A program made the position numbers and the translations under genes. Of a stretch of 64,000 bases of DNA, positions 36,633-45,352 are shown in pieces (the first letter of the stretch is position 1; every line of letters starts with the position of its first letter). Below the pieces are notes generated by a model. It was not told where the DNA came from. It worked only from the letters and a program-made list of their open reading frames with translations, and made no database searches. The stretch is taken from contig NZ_BNBZ01000010.1 in the NCBI RefSeq assembly GCF_014656215.1, forward strand, positions 124,001 to 188,000, read 5' to 3'. The stretch is from Streptomyces zaomyceticus (GTDB lineage: Bacteria; Actinomycetota; Actinomycetes; Streptomycetales; Streptomycetaceae).

Positions 36633-37268
36633 CTACCGGGGCGGCGGCAGCACCCCTTCCCGAAGGTCGCGGTCGTGCGCGAACAGGACACGCGCGGGGC
36701 GGCCGGCGGCGAGTTCGGCGAGCCGGTCGAGCCAGGGGCGGTACGGGAGGCCGAACTCGGCCGCGAAGTCGTACGCCTGACCGGCGAGGACGGTCACGCG
36801 GTCGCCGTGGTCGAGGAACAGCGACTGGTGGCCCTCGGTGTGGCCGGGCGTCGGCACGATCCGTACACCGGGCGCGATCTCGTGCTCGCCGTCGAGCTCC
36901 TCGTACCGGACTCCGGGCAGGAGGGAGTCGATGGTGTACCCGCCGGCGCGCGCCGTGGCGAGCTCCTTGCGCTGGACGAGGACGGGGGTGTCGGGGAAGC
37001 GCTGGTTGCCGCCGATGTGGTCGAAGTGCAGGTGGCAGTTGACGACGAGGTCCACGTCGGCGGGACCGAGGGTGAGCGGGTGCCGGACGGGCCGGTAGTG
37101 GGCGTCCGTCTCCGGGGAACCGGTGCCCATCCCGGTGTCGAAGACCAGGCTCCCGCGCGCGTGCCGCACGAGATACCCGAGTACGGGCTCCACGCGCGGG
37201 TGGGAGCCGCCCCACTCGGCGGCGGGACGGGTGAAGTGCCCGAGGTCGAGCTGTCGCACAGAGATCAT
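36633..37268 (-). CDS. Metallo-beta-lactamase-fold hydrolase, N-acyl homoserine lactonase-like
   Basis: 211 residues with the metal-binding motif NCHLHFDHIGG, PTPGHTEGHQSLFL and LAGQAYDFAAE, the arrangement of zinc ligands seen in AHL lactonases (AiiA/AttM group). Whether it acts on AHLs, gamma-butyrolactones or another lactone cannot be told from sequence. The ATG start is MISVRQLDLGHF. Cytoplasmic, no signal peptide. Clustered with the PIM genes but separated from them by 258 bases. Confidence 0.85.
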   Translation of the reverse strand: MISVRQLDLGHFTRPAAEWGGSHPRVEPVLGYLVRHARGSLVFDTGMGTGSPETDAHYRPVRHPLTLGPADVDLVVNCHLHFDHIGGNQRFPDTPVLVQRKELATARAGGYTIDSLLPGVRYEELDGEHEIAPGVRIVPTPGHTEGHQSLFLDHGDRVTVLAGQAYDFAAEFGLPYRPWLDRLAELAAGRPARVLFAHDRDLREGVLPPPR

Positions 37269-37526
37269 GGAGGGTGCCTGCCCGCGGCACGGCGTGGCAA
37301 TCACGTGGGCGGCGGGGGTGGCCTCGCAAGCGCCGACCCGGCCGCGGCGGAACGGAACGGCGCCCCGGACCGGGCAGGGACCCGCGCCCCTCGGGTGCGG
37401 GTCCGGGCACGAGGGGCGGAACGCCGCCGGGCGCGTCGTCCCGTGTGCCCGCCGTTCCGCGCTGCGGGACGGTGGGCACACGAGGGGGCGGTCGGCGCGG
37501 CCCCACCGCGGGGGCCGCGCCGATCG

Positions 37527-38678
37527 TCACAGCCCCAGCCGCGCCCGCAGCCCCACGCGTTCGTCCGTGTCCACGGCCGCCGCGCCGTCCGTCACCGTCT
37601 CGTAGACCGCGAGGATGTCCGCGCCGACCGTCGACCAGTCGAAGCGCCGCACATGGGCCGAGCCCCGGGCGCTCAGTCCCGCGCGGCGCTCCTCGTCGCC
37701 GAGGAGGCGGATCGCCGCGTCGGCGAGCGCGTCGGCGTCCTCGTTGGCGAAGAGGTCGCCCGCCGCTCCCTGGTCGAGGACCTGCGCGAAGGCGTCCAGG
37801 TCGGAGGCGAGGACCGGCGCACCGGCCGACAGCGCCTCGACGAGGATGATGCCGAAGCTCTCACCGCCGGTGTTGGGCGCCACGTACACGTCGACGCTCC
37901 GCAGCAGCCGCGCCTTGTCCTCGTCGCTGACCATGCCGAGGAACTCGACCCGGGAGCGCATCTCGCGCGGCAGCGAGGCGACCGCCTCCTCCTCGTCCCC
38001 GCGCCCGGCGACGAGGAGCCGTGCTCCGGGCCGCTCGGTGAAGATCCTGGGCAGCGCCCGCATGAGGACGGGCAGGCCCTTCCTCGGCTCGTCGATCCGG
38101 CCGATGAAGCCGAGGGTCTCGCCCTGCCACTCCTTCTTCGGCTCGGCGCGCGCGAAGAAGTCCACGTCGACGCCGTTGGGGATGACGACGGCGTCTCCGC
38201 CGAGGTGCTCGACGAGCGTGCGGCGCGCGTACTCGCTGACCGCGATCCGGGCGCTGATCTTCTCCAGGGCGGGCTGGAGGATCGGGTACGCGGCGATCAT
38301 GGCCCGGGAGCGCGGGTTCGAGGTGTGGAAGGTGGCCACGATCGGCCCCTGCGCCGCCCAGCACGTCAGCAGCCCCAGGGACGGGGAGGTCGGCTCGTGG
38401 ATGTGGACGACGTCGAAGGTGCCGTCGTGCAGCCAGCGGCGGACCCGCGCGGCCGAGAGGAAACCGAAGTTGAGCCGCGCGACCGAGCCGTTGTACGGCA
38501 CGGGGACGGCCCGGCCGGCCGAGACGACGTACGGCGGCAGCGGGGTCTCCTCGTCGGCGGGCGCGAGGACGGACACCTCGTGGCCGAGCCGGACGAGATG
38601 CTCGGCGAGGTCCCGGATGTGGAACTGGACGCCGCCCGGCACGTCCCACGAGTACGGGCAGACGATCCCGATCTTCAC
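37527..38678 (-). CDS. pimA: Phosphatidylinositol alpha-mannosyltransferase (PimA-like GT4)
   Basis: 383-residue GT-B glycosyltransferase. The N-terminus VKIGIVCPYSWDVPGGVQFHIRDLAE is the PimA donor/acceptor loop; IPNGVDVDFFAR and ESFGIILVEALSAGAPVLASD are the GT4 nucleotide-sugar signatures. PimA adds the first mannose from GDP-mannose to phosphatidylinositol on the inner leaflet. The GTG start overlaps the acyltransferase stop as GTGA. The neighbours patA and pgsA confirm the pathway. Confidence 0.93.
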   Translation of the reverse strand: MKIGIVCPYSWDVPGGVQFHIRDLAEHLVRLGHEVSVLAPADEETPLPPYVVSAGRAVPVPYNGSVARLNFGFLSAARVRRWLHDGTFDVVHIHEPTSPSLGLLTCWAAQGPIVATFHTSNPRSRAMIAAYPILQPALEKISARIAVSEYARRTLVEHLGGDAVVIPNGVDVDFFARAEPKKEWQGETLGFIGRIDEPRKGLPVLMRALPRIFTERPGARLLVAGRGDEEEAVASLPREMRSRVEFLGMVSDEDKARLLRSVDVYVAPNTGGESFGIILVEALSAGAPVLASDLDAFAQVLDQGAAGDLFANEDADALADAAIRLLGDEERRAGLSARGSAHVRRFDWSTVGADILAVYETVTDGAAAVDTDERVGLRARLGL

Positions 38679-39619
38679 TCGACGCGCTCCCCGCCCGGCT
38701 CGGCGCCCACGGCGGGTTCCGGGCGCTCCTCGAGATCCGCGAGCCACAGTCGTTGCAGCATGTGCCAGTCCTCCGGATGGTCCGCGATGCCACCGGCGAA
38801 CGCGTCGGCCAGCGCCTGGGTCATCACGGACGTCTTCTCGTCCCGCGTACCCGACTCGGGTACGTCCACGGGGGCGTGGATGCGCCCTCTCATGACCGTC
38901 GTGTCGTCGTACCAGAGCGTCACCGGCAGGAGCAGCGCACCGGTCTGCTGGGCGAGTATCGCGGGGCCGGCCGGCATCCTCGTGGTGTCGCCGAAGAACG
39001 TGACCTCGGTACCGGAGGCCGACAGGTCGCGGTCGGCGACCAGGCAGATCAGACCGCCCGCCCGCAGCCGGCGCGCCAGCGTGCCGAAGGCGGAGCCCCC
39101 GGTGTGCGGGAGGACCTCCATGCCGAGGGACTCGCGGTAGGCGACGAAACGGTCGTACAGCGTCTCCGGCTTGAGCCGCTCCGCGACGGTCGTGAACGGC
39201 ACGCCGAGACAGCGGGTCACCCACACCCCGGCCAGGTCCCAGTTCGCCAGGTGCGGCAGTGCCAGGATGACGCCGCGCCCGGCGGCGAGGCCGTCCTGGA
39301 GATGGTGGACGCCCTTGATGTCCACCCCGCGCTCGACCTGCTCCGTGCTCCAGGTCGGCAGCCTGAACGATTCCATCCAGTACCGCATGTACGAGCGCAT
39401 GCCGGCCTTCGACAGCTCGGCGAGCCGCTCGGGGCCGGCGTCCGGCACCACGCGCGCGAGGTTGGACTCCAGGCGCAGGACGCTCTTGCCTCGCCGCTTC
39501 CACGCGAAGTCGGCGATCCGCCGGCCGAGGCCGGCGGCCACCGGCTCGGGCAGCTTCTTGACGGTCGCCCAGCCGGCGCCGTACAGCCCGTCGCTCAGTC
39601 TGTCCTTGAGTGTGCTCAC
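38675..39619 (-). CDS. patA: Phosphatidylinositol mannoside acyltransferase (PatA-like, HtrB family)
   Basis: 314 residues of the lysophospholipid/lipid A acyltransferase family. The catalytic HxxxxD/E-type site appears as ALPHLANWDLAGVW, with ICLVADRDLSASG and VTFFGDTTRMPAGPAILA further on. It acylates the mannose of PIM species at the membrane. The GTG start overlaps the pgsA stop (GTGA) and the stop overlaps pimA, giving a tightly coupled three-gene operon. Confidence 0.93.
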   Translation of the reverse strand: MSTLKDRLSDGLYGAGWATVKKLPEPVAAGLGRRIADFAWKRRGKSVLRLESNLARVVPDAGPERLAELSKAGMRSYMRYWMESFRLPTWSTEQVERGVDIKGVHHLQDGLAAGRGVILALPHLANWDLAGVWVTRCLGVPFTTVAERLKPETLYDRFVAYRESLGMEVLPHTGGSAFGTLARRLRAGGLICLVADRDLSASGTEVTFFGDTTRMPAGPAILAQQTGALLLPVTLWYDDTTVMRGRIHAPVDVPESGTRDEKTSVMTQALADAFAGGIADHPEDWHMLQRLWLADLEERPEPAVGAEPGGERVE

Positions 39620-40278
39620 GTCGTCGCCCCGCTCCCCCCGGCCGCGGCGGCGTCCGCCTCGGCCGATTCACGCCGTACGGTCACCACGCGCTGCCCCAGG
39701 GTCACGGCGCTGCCGACGGCCACGATCCACAGGGCGATCGGGAGCAGGATCTCGACCCCGGGCACCCCGAAGGTGTGGAGGCCGGCGAGTCCGGCGGCCA
39801 CCAGCGAGATCACGAGCCGTTCGGCGCGTTCGATCAGACCGTTGACGGCGACGGGCAGGCCAATCGATTCGCCACGGGCCTTGGTGTACGACACGACCTG
39901 ACCGCTCGCCAGGCAGAAGATCGCCACGGCGCACAGCACGTTGTCGTCGCCCTTGCCCGCGTACCAGAGGGCGAAGCCGCCGAAGATGGCGCCGTCGGCG
40001 ACCCGGTCGAGCGTCGAGTCGAGGAAGGCGCCCCAGCGGCTGGAGATCCCCGCCTGCCGGGCCATGTTGCCGTCGACGAGGTCGGAGAAGACGAAGAGCG
40101 TGATGACGATGGTGCCCCAGAAGAATTCCCCGCGGGGGAAGAAGACCAGCGCACCGGCCATCACTCCCGCCGTGCCGATGAGCGTGACCGCGTCGGGGCT
40201 GACGCCCCTGCGGAGCAGAAACGCGGCGAACGGTGTGAGGACACGCGTAAAAAATGCACGCGCGTACTTGTTCAGCAT
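39616..40278 (-). CDS. pgsA: Phosphatidylinositol phosphate synthase (CDP-alcohol phosphotransferase)
   Basis: 220 residues, about six membrane helices. The signature D-x2-DG-x2-AR-x8-G-x3-D-x3-D is complete in DLVDGNMARQ...GAFLDSTLD. In actinobacteria this enzyme joins CDP-diacylglycerol to inositol 1-phosphate, making the PI precursor for the two mannoside enzymes behind it. The start is ATG (MLNKYARAFFTRV). It heads the operon and is divergent from EF-G2. Confidence 0.94.
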   Translation of the reverse strand: MLNKYARAFFTRVLTPFAAFLLRRGVSPDAVTLIGTAGVMAGALVFFPRGEFFWGTIVITLFVFSDLVDGNMARQAGISSRWGAFLDSTLDRVADGAIFGGFALWYAGKGDDNVLCAVAIFCLASGQVVSYTKARGESIGLPVAVNGLIERAERLVISLVAAGLAGLHTFGVPGVEILLPIALWIVAVGSAVTLGQRVVTVRRESAEADAAAAGGSGATT

Positions 40279-40408
40279 GGCCTTCCCGAGGTTCGGTGGG
40301 CCGCGCGGCCCCTACGACCACCGGCTCACCCATCGTAGCCACGCGCGCCCCGGCGTACGGGCGGGCACCCGCCCCGCCGCGTCGGCGTCCCCCCGAGGAC
40401 CCTCCCGA

Positions 40409-40469
40409 GTACGACGGATGGACGTGCCGGCGCGGCGGAGGCGACCCGGCGCCGTACGACGTATGGACG
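40409..40469. repeat. Paired 16-bp operator-like repeats in the pgsA / EF-G2 divergent gap
   Basis: GTACGACGGATGGACG (40409-40424) and GTACGACGTATGGACG (40454-40469) differ at one base and start 45 bp apart, in a 313-base gap with no convincing gene. The second copy contains the near-palindrome TACGACGTA. Nothing else was identified in the gap. Confidence 0.6.
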
Positions 40470-40591
40470 GGTCCTGGCGTCGGTGCAAAGCTCGAAGAAC
40501 ACCGCGGGCACCGCCGGAGCCGTACCGCGACACGCCACTCCCCCGCGCCCGCATCCCGCCGCACCGTGCGAGCAGCCGGGAGGAACACATC

Positions 40592-42787
40592 ATGGGTGAC
40601 AAGGCGAACACGGCCGCCGGGGCCGCCGGCAGGGCCTTGACGGCCGACCGGCCCGCGGCCGTGCGGAACGTGGTGCTGGTCGGCCACAGCGGATCCGGCA
40701 AGACGACCCTGGTGGAGGCGCTCGCGCAGACCGCCGGGGCGCTGAACCGGGCGGGTCGGGTCGAGGACGGCGGCACCGTCTCCGACTACGACGAGATCGA
40801 GCACCGTCAGCATCGCTCCGTACAGCTCTCCCTCGTTCCGGTCGACTGGGACGGGTACAAGATCAATCTGCTGGACACCCCCGGGTACGCCGACTTCGTC
40901 GGGGAACTGAGGGCCGGTCTGCGCGCCGCGGACGCGGCCCTCTTCGTCGTCTCTGCCGCCCAGGAGGCCGACGCGATCGCCGCCTCCACCCGGATGATCT
41001 GGGAGGAGTGCGCCGCCGTCGGCATGCCCCGCGCCATCGTCGTCACCCACCTCGACACCGCTCGCACCGACTTCGGCGAACTCACCGCCGTCTGCGGCTC
41101 CCTCTTCGGCCACGACGACCCGGACGCCGTCCTCCCCCTCTACCTCCCGGTGCGCGGCGACGAGGGCGCCGACGGGCACGCGCCCACCACCGGTCTGATC
41201 GGCCTGCTCTCGGAACAGGTCTTCGACTACTCCACGGGGGTACGCCGGGAGGGCCCGCCCGACGAGGGCCTGCGAGAACTCGTCGCCGACGCCCGCGCCC
41301 GGCTGATCGAGGGGATCATCGCCGAGAGCGAGGACGAGACCCTCATGGACCGCTACCTCGGCGGCGGGACGATCGACGCGAAGACGCTCGTCGACGACCT
41401 GGAGAAGGCCGTCGCCCGGGGCGCCTTCCACCCGGTCCTCGCCGCCGCCCCCGCCGCGGGCGGGGGCACCCAGGGCCTGGGCACCCTGGAGCTCCTGGAG
41501 CTGATCACCGGCGGTTTCCCGTCCCCCCTGGAACACGAGCCGCCCGCCGTGACCACCCCGGACGGGCGACCCCGGCCCCCGATCACCTGCGACCCCGAGG
41601 GGCCGCTGGTCGCCGAGATCGTCAAGACCACCTCGGACCCCTATGTGGGCCGGGTGTCCCTGGTCCGGGTCTTCTCCGGCACCCTCCGCCCCGACGAGAC
41701 CGTCCACGTCTCCGGCCACGGCCTGACCGACCGGGGCCACGAGGACCATGACGTCGACGAGCGGCTCGGCGGCCTCACCTCCCCCTTCGGCAAGCAGCAG
41801 CGCCCCATGGCGGAGTGCATCGCCGGGGACCTGGCCTGTGTGGCCAGGCTCGGCCGCGCCGAGACCGGCGACACCCTCTCCGCCAAGGACGATCCGCTGC
41901 TGATCGCGCCGTGGACCATGCCGGAACCACTGCTGCCGCTCGCCGTCCAGGCCCACGGCAAGGCCGACGAGGACCGGCTCTCGCAGGGTCTGGCGCGGCT
42001 GGTCGCCGAGGACCCGACCCTGCGTCTCGAACAGAACCAGGACACCCGGCAGGTGGTGCTGTGGTGTCTGGGCGAGGCCCACCAGGACGTCGTCCTCGAA
42101 CGCCTCCGGGGCCGGTACGGCGTGCAGGTCGACGCCGTGCCCTACAAGGTGGCGCTGCGCGAGACCTTCGGCAGCGCCTCGGCGGGCCGGGGACGGCACG
42201 TCAAACAGTCCGGCGGCCACGGCCAGTACGCCATCTGCGAGATCGAGGTGGAGCCGCTCCCGCCGGGCAGCGGCATCGAGTTCGTCGACAAGGTCGTCGG
42301 CGGGGCGGTCCCCCGCCAGTTCGTGCCCTCCGTCGAGAAGGGCGTACGGGCCCAGGCCGCGCGGGGGGTCGCCGCGGGCTATCCGCTCGTCGACATCCGG
42401 GTCACCCTGAAGGACGGCAAGGCCCACTCGGTGGACTCCTCCGACGCCGCCTTCCAGACGGCCGGGGCGCTCGCGCTCCGCGAGGCGGCCGCCGAGGTCG
42501 CGGTCCATCTCCTGGAGCCGGTCGCCGAGGTCCAGGTGCTGGTGCCGGACGAGTACGTGGGTCCGGTGATGAGCGATCTGTCGGGTCGGCGGGGCCGGGT
42601 CGTCGGTACCGAACAGGCGGGTCCGGGGCGGACCCTGGTCCGGGCCGAGGTGCCGGAGATCGAGATCGGGCGGTACGCGATCGACCTGCGGTCGGTCTCG
42701 CACGGCACCGGCCGGTTCGACCGTGCGTACGTACGGCACGAGCCGATGCCCTCGCACCTCGCCGGGAAGGTCCGCGAACAGGCCTGA
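40592..42787 (+). CDS. Elongation factor G-like protein EF-G2
   Basis: 731-residue translational GTPase paralogue. The G1 loop GHSGSGKTT (31-39) and G3 DTPGYADFVGE (95-105) are clear, but the G4 position reads THLD (152-155) instead of NKxD. Domains II-V follow, with RHVKQSGGHGQYAICEIEVEP and the C-terminal GRRGRVVGTE of domain V. EF-G2 in mycobacteria is reported to lack normal ribosome-stimulated GTPase activity. The ATG follows GGGAGGAACAC. A terminator lies downstream. Confidence 0.93.
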   Translation: MGDKANTAAGAAGRALTADRPAAVRNVVLVGHSGSGKTTLVEALAQTAGALNRAGRVEDGGTVSDYDEIEHRQHRSVQLSLVPVDWDGYKINLLDTPGYADFVGELRAGLRAADAALFVVSAAQEADAIAASTRMIWEECAAVGMPRAIVVTHLDTARTDFGELTAVCGSLFGHDDPDAVLPLYLPVRGDEGADGHAPTTGLIGLLSEQVFDYSTGVRREGPPDEGLRELVADARARLIEGIIAESEDETLMDRYLGGGTIDAKTLVDDLEKAVARGAFHPVLAAAPAAGGGTQGLGTLELLELITGGFPSPLEHEPPAVTTPDGRPRPPITCDPEGPLVAEIVKTTSDPYVGRVSLVRVFSGTLRPDETVHVSGHGLTDRGHEDHDVDERLGGLTSPFGKQQRPMAECIAGDLACVARLGRAETGDTLSAKDDPLLIAPWTMPEPLLPLAVQAHGKADEDRLSQGLARLVAEDPTLRLEQNQDTRQVVLWCLGEAHQDVVLERLRGRYGVQVDAVPYKVALRETFGSASAGRGRHVKQSGGHGQYAICEIEVEPLPPGSGIEFVDKVVGGAVPRQFVPSVEKGVRAQAARGVAAGYPLVDIRVTLKDGKAHSVDSSDAAFQTAGALALREAAAEVAVHLLEPVAEVQVLVPDEYVGPVMSDLSGRRGRVVGTEQAGPGRTLVRAEVPEIEIGRYAIDLRSVSHGTGRFDRAYVRHEPMPSHLAGKVREQA

Positions 42788-42820
42788 AAGCGCTCCTGAT
42801 TGACGGAGCGACAGCGGTGA

Positions 42821-42850
42821 CCGTCCGCCCGGCACACGCCGGGCGGACGG
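42821..42850 (+). terminator. Terminator after EF-G2
   Basis: Perfect 13-bp stem CCGTCCGCCCGGC with the loop ACAC, about 35 bases past the stop. Confidence 0.85.
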
Positions 42851-42876
42851 CATTCGGCCGCGATATCCACAGGCGG

Positions 42877-42905
42877 TGACGCAGACGACGGTCCCCGGTT
42901 ACGCT
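42877..42905 (+). promoter_or_regulatory. Promoter of the unknown membrane-protein gene
   Basis: TGACGC (42877-42882), a 17-base spacer, and TACGCT (42900-42905). A transcript from here would begin near 42912, so the gene cannot use the in-frame GTG at 42876; this supports the ATG at 42975. Confidence 0.55.
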
Positions 42906-42974
42906 GTGGTGCCCAGCTCAGAAGGTGTGCGGGGCACGGCAGTTGGGAACAGCCCGCACAGATACTCGCGCGCG

Positions 42975-44633
42975 ATGGGGGCGGCAGTGGCGATCGATGG
43001 CTTCGGACCCGGGGCGCAGGTTCCCCTCATGGGTACGGGCGGTGGTACGGGCGCGACGAACGCGCTCGCGTCCGCCGCGTACCGGGACAGCCCGCTCAAG
43101 ACGATTCAGGAGGCCGACAACGACCTCTACAAGACGGCCGTCAAGGGCGGGAAGTGGGAGAAGCTCTTCCGTCCCGACCTCGGTGAGGCCTTCTCCCGTG
43201 CCGTCCAGGTGCGGATGCTCGGCGGCGGCCGCAAGGCCCTCATCCAGTCCTTCGGCGCCGAACCCCAGCCCGTCGTCGAGCACTGCCTCGCGGCCACCCA
43301 CATCCGCCGGCAGCGGGACGCCAGGCTGACCCTGGTCACCTTCGTCTGCGGTGTCCTGTTCCTGCCCGGCCTGCTGATCTGGCTCGGTGTCGTCCACCTC
43401 CGCCGGGTCGCGGCCGGCTCCGAGAACAAGCGGACCAGCCTCATCGGCACCGTCGTCCTGTGGGCGGCCGGGATCCTCGCCGCCCTCGTCCTGCTCAAGC
43501 TGCCCTTCGACGGACTCCTGCCGAACTACGTGCGCGCGATGATCGTGGCCCCGGTCGTCGGCTGGTTCCTCGCCCGCAGGATCTGCGAGACCTCCGCCGT
43601 CGACCTGCGGGAGCGCTGGACCGGCCTGCTCAGCGGCGGCGGCGCCGGCCCCCAGGTCCCCAAGTCCGTGCCCCAGGACCCCGGCGAGAAGTCGGCGGAG
43701 GAGCTCCGGGTGAACCTGGAGAAGCTCTCGGCCGAGCAGCAGTCCAACATCGCCTTCTACGCCGGCTCCAAGGGCGTCCTCGGTCTGGGCACCAGATGGG
43801 GCAGCTGGACCCTGGCGGAGGAGCTCATCCCCCAGGCCGGCCGGGAGATCCACGACTTCCGCGCCTGGGACGTCGTCCGCAAGATCCACGACCAGCTCAC
43901 GCTGCTCGAGCGCGGCTCCCTCAAGACCGGCTTCCCGAAGCCGACCGTCAAGCACTGGATCGTCTCCGCGGTCGGCGAGGGCGCCGACGAGGTCACCCGC
44001 CCCGAGGGCGACAGCATCGTCCACTTCCAGGTCAAGCCGCACGAGATACAGCGCATCTGCAACGACCAGCAGTTCGGCGCGGGCAACCGCCACTACCTCG
44101 GGGTGCAGTTCACCCTCTGGGACGGGAACCTCGTCCTCACGATGATGGTGACGGTGACCTCGCTCCACCACACGCTCAGGATCGAGGTCACCGGCCACGC
44201 GCTGGGCCCGGTGCACGGCCTCTTCACGACGAAGCCGAAGGCCAAGACGAAGGAGGTCTCCAAGACCGTCCGCTTCTGGGAGACCAGGGAGATCCAGCAG
44301 CCGCTGCTGGAGACCGACGACATCGTGCGGCTCGCGGTGCGCGCCCCGCTCACCTGGTACCCGCCGGTCCTGGAGTTCCTCGGCGGCAAGATGGTCCTGC
44401 CCGAGCCCTTCGGGCTGCGGCACGTCTGGGCCGGTCCGCTCTGGAAGAACCGCTTCATGGCCGACGACGCCATAAGGATGGCGACGCCGGTCCTCCGGGC
44501 GGTCCACTCCGCCACCCTCAAGATGCTCGACGAGCACGGTGTGGACACGGAGCGCTTCACCAACCGCTCGCTGATCCTCAGTGGCGGCGTCCAGGAGCCG
44601 GCCCCCCGGAAGGCCGACGTCTACGACGCCTGA
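42975..44633 (+). CDS. Membrane protein of unknown function
   Basis: 552 residues from the ATG at 42975. A Gly-rich N-terminus precedes three hydrophobic segments (about 117-140, 155-175 and 184-201). A long soluble C-terminal region of about 340 residues follows, with mixed alpha/beta character and aromatic-rich segments (KGVLGLGTRWGSWTLAEELI, HYLGVQFTLWDGNLVLTMMV). I see no catalytic motif or signal peptide and do not recognise the family. It has its own promoter and a strong terminator, so it is probably monocistronic. Confidence 0.85.
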   Translation: MGAAVAIDGFGPGAQVPLMGTGGGTGATNALASAAYRDSPLKTIQEADNDLYKTAVKGGKWEKLFRPDLGEAFSRAVQVRMLGGGRKALIQSFGAEPQPVVEHCLAATHIRRQRDARLTLVTFVCGVLFLPGLLIWLGVVHLRRVAAGSENKRTSLIGTVVLWAAGILAALVLLKLPFDGLLPNYVRAMIVAPVVGWFLARRICETSAVDLRERWTGLLSGGGAGPQVPKSVPQDPGEKSAEELRVNLEKLSAEQQSNIAFYAGSKGVLGLGTRWGSWTLAEELIPQAGREIHDFRAWDVVRKIHDQLTLLERGSLKTGFPKPTVKHWIVSAVGEGADEVTRPEGDSIVHFQVKPHEIQRICNDQQFGAGNRHYLGVQFTLWDGNLVLTMMVTVTSLHHTLRIEVTGHALGPVHGLFTTKPKAKTKEVSKTVRFWETREIQQPLLETDDIVRLAVRAPLTWYPPVLEFLGGKMVLPEPFGLRHVWAGPLWKNRFMADDAIRMATPVLRAVHSATLKMLDEHGVDTERFTNRSLILSGGVQEPAPRKADVYDA

Positions 44634-44663
44634 CGCGGACCGCGCGCACGACCCGGCCGTATG

Positions 44664-44703
44664 ACGAGGGGCCCGGGCCACGATCGTGGCCCGGGCCCCT
44701 CGT
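44664..44703. terminator. Bidirectional terminator between the unknown membrane-protein gene and the HIT gene
   Basis: A 40-base perfect palindrome centred near 44683 between convergent genes. Confidence 0.88.
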
Positions 44704-44722
44704 CGTACCGCTCACATACGGA

Positions 44723-45286
44723 TCAGACGGCGGCCGGCCAGGCGTCGGCCAGCATCTTCCGGGTGTCGGCGAGGAGCTGGGGCAGCACCTTGGTGTGCCC
44801 GACGACCGGCATGAAGTTGGTGTCCCCGCCCCAGCGCGGCACCACGTGCTGGTGCAGGTGGGCGGCGATGCCGGCGCCCGCGACGGCGCCCTGGTTCATG
44901 CCGATGTTGAAGCCGTGGGCACCGGAGGCCGCGCGCAGGGCGACCATCGCGCGCTTGGTGAAGTCGGCGAGCTCGGCCGTCTCCGCCGCGTCCAGGTCCG
45001 TGTAGTCGGCGACATGGCGGTAGGGGACGACCATGAGGTGGCCACCGTTGTACGGGTACAGGTTGAGCACCGTGTACACGCTCTCGCCCCGTGCGACGAC
45101 CAGACCGTCCTCGTCCGACTTCGACGGAATCGAGCAGAACGGACAGCCGTCCTCGGCGCCCGGACCGGTCGGCTTGTTCTCGCCCTGGATGTACGCCATC
45201 CGGTGAGGCGTCCACAGGCGCTGGAACGCGTCCCGCGTCCCGACTCCGATCTGCTGCTCCGGCTCAGTCGTCATGCTGTGCAGCAT
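44723..45286 (-). CDS. HIT-domain hydrolase (Ap4A phosphorylase-like)
   Basis: 187 residues (183 from the second ATG at 45274). The HIT motif HLHQHVVPRWGGD holds the catalytic histidine; an N-terminal pair CPFC probably binds zinc. This matches actinobacterial diadenosine tetraphosphate phosphorylases. TPHRMAYIQGENK is a conserved lead-in. Divergent from the potassium channel, 66 bases away. Confidence 0.93.
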   Translation of the reverse strand: MLHSMTTEPEQQIGVGTRDAFQRLWTPHRMAYIQGENKPTGPGAEDGCPFCSIPSKSDEDGLVVARGESVYTVLNLYPYNGGHLMVVPYRHVADYTDLDAAETAELADFTKRAMVALRAASGAHGFNIGMNQGAVAGAGIAAHLHQHVVPRWGGDTNFMPVVGHTKVLPQLLADTRKMLADAWPAAV

Positions 45287-45352
45287 ATTGCGTCGCCCGT
45301 TCGGAACGTGTCGCCGGGGCAAAGCTTCCCCGCTCCCGGCGATGCTGATCCG

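Noticed and set aside
37269..37526. Possible small gene between the lactonase-like gene and pimA
   Set aside because: Frames here are Arg/Pro/Gly-rich shadows without a ribosome-binding site or hydrophobic pattern.
40254..40640. 128-codon plus-strand open frame in the pgsA/EF-G2 gap
   Set aside because: Overlaps the EF-G2 start, is Arg/Pro-rich throughout, has no ribosome-binding site, and contains the paired repeats that are better read as operator sites.
42876..42974. Upstream GTG start extending the unknown membrane protein by 33 residues
   Set aside because: The best promoter's predicted transcription start (near 42912) lies downstream of this GTG.
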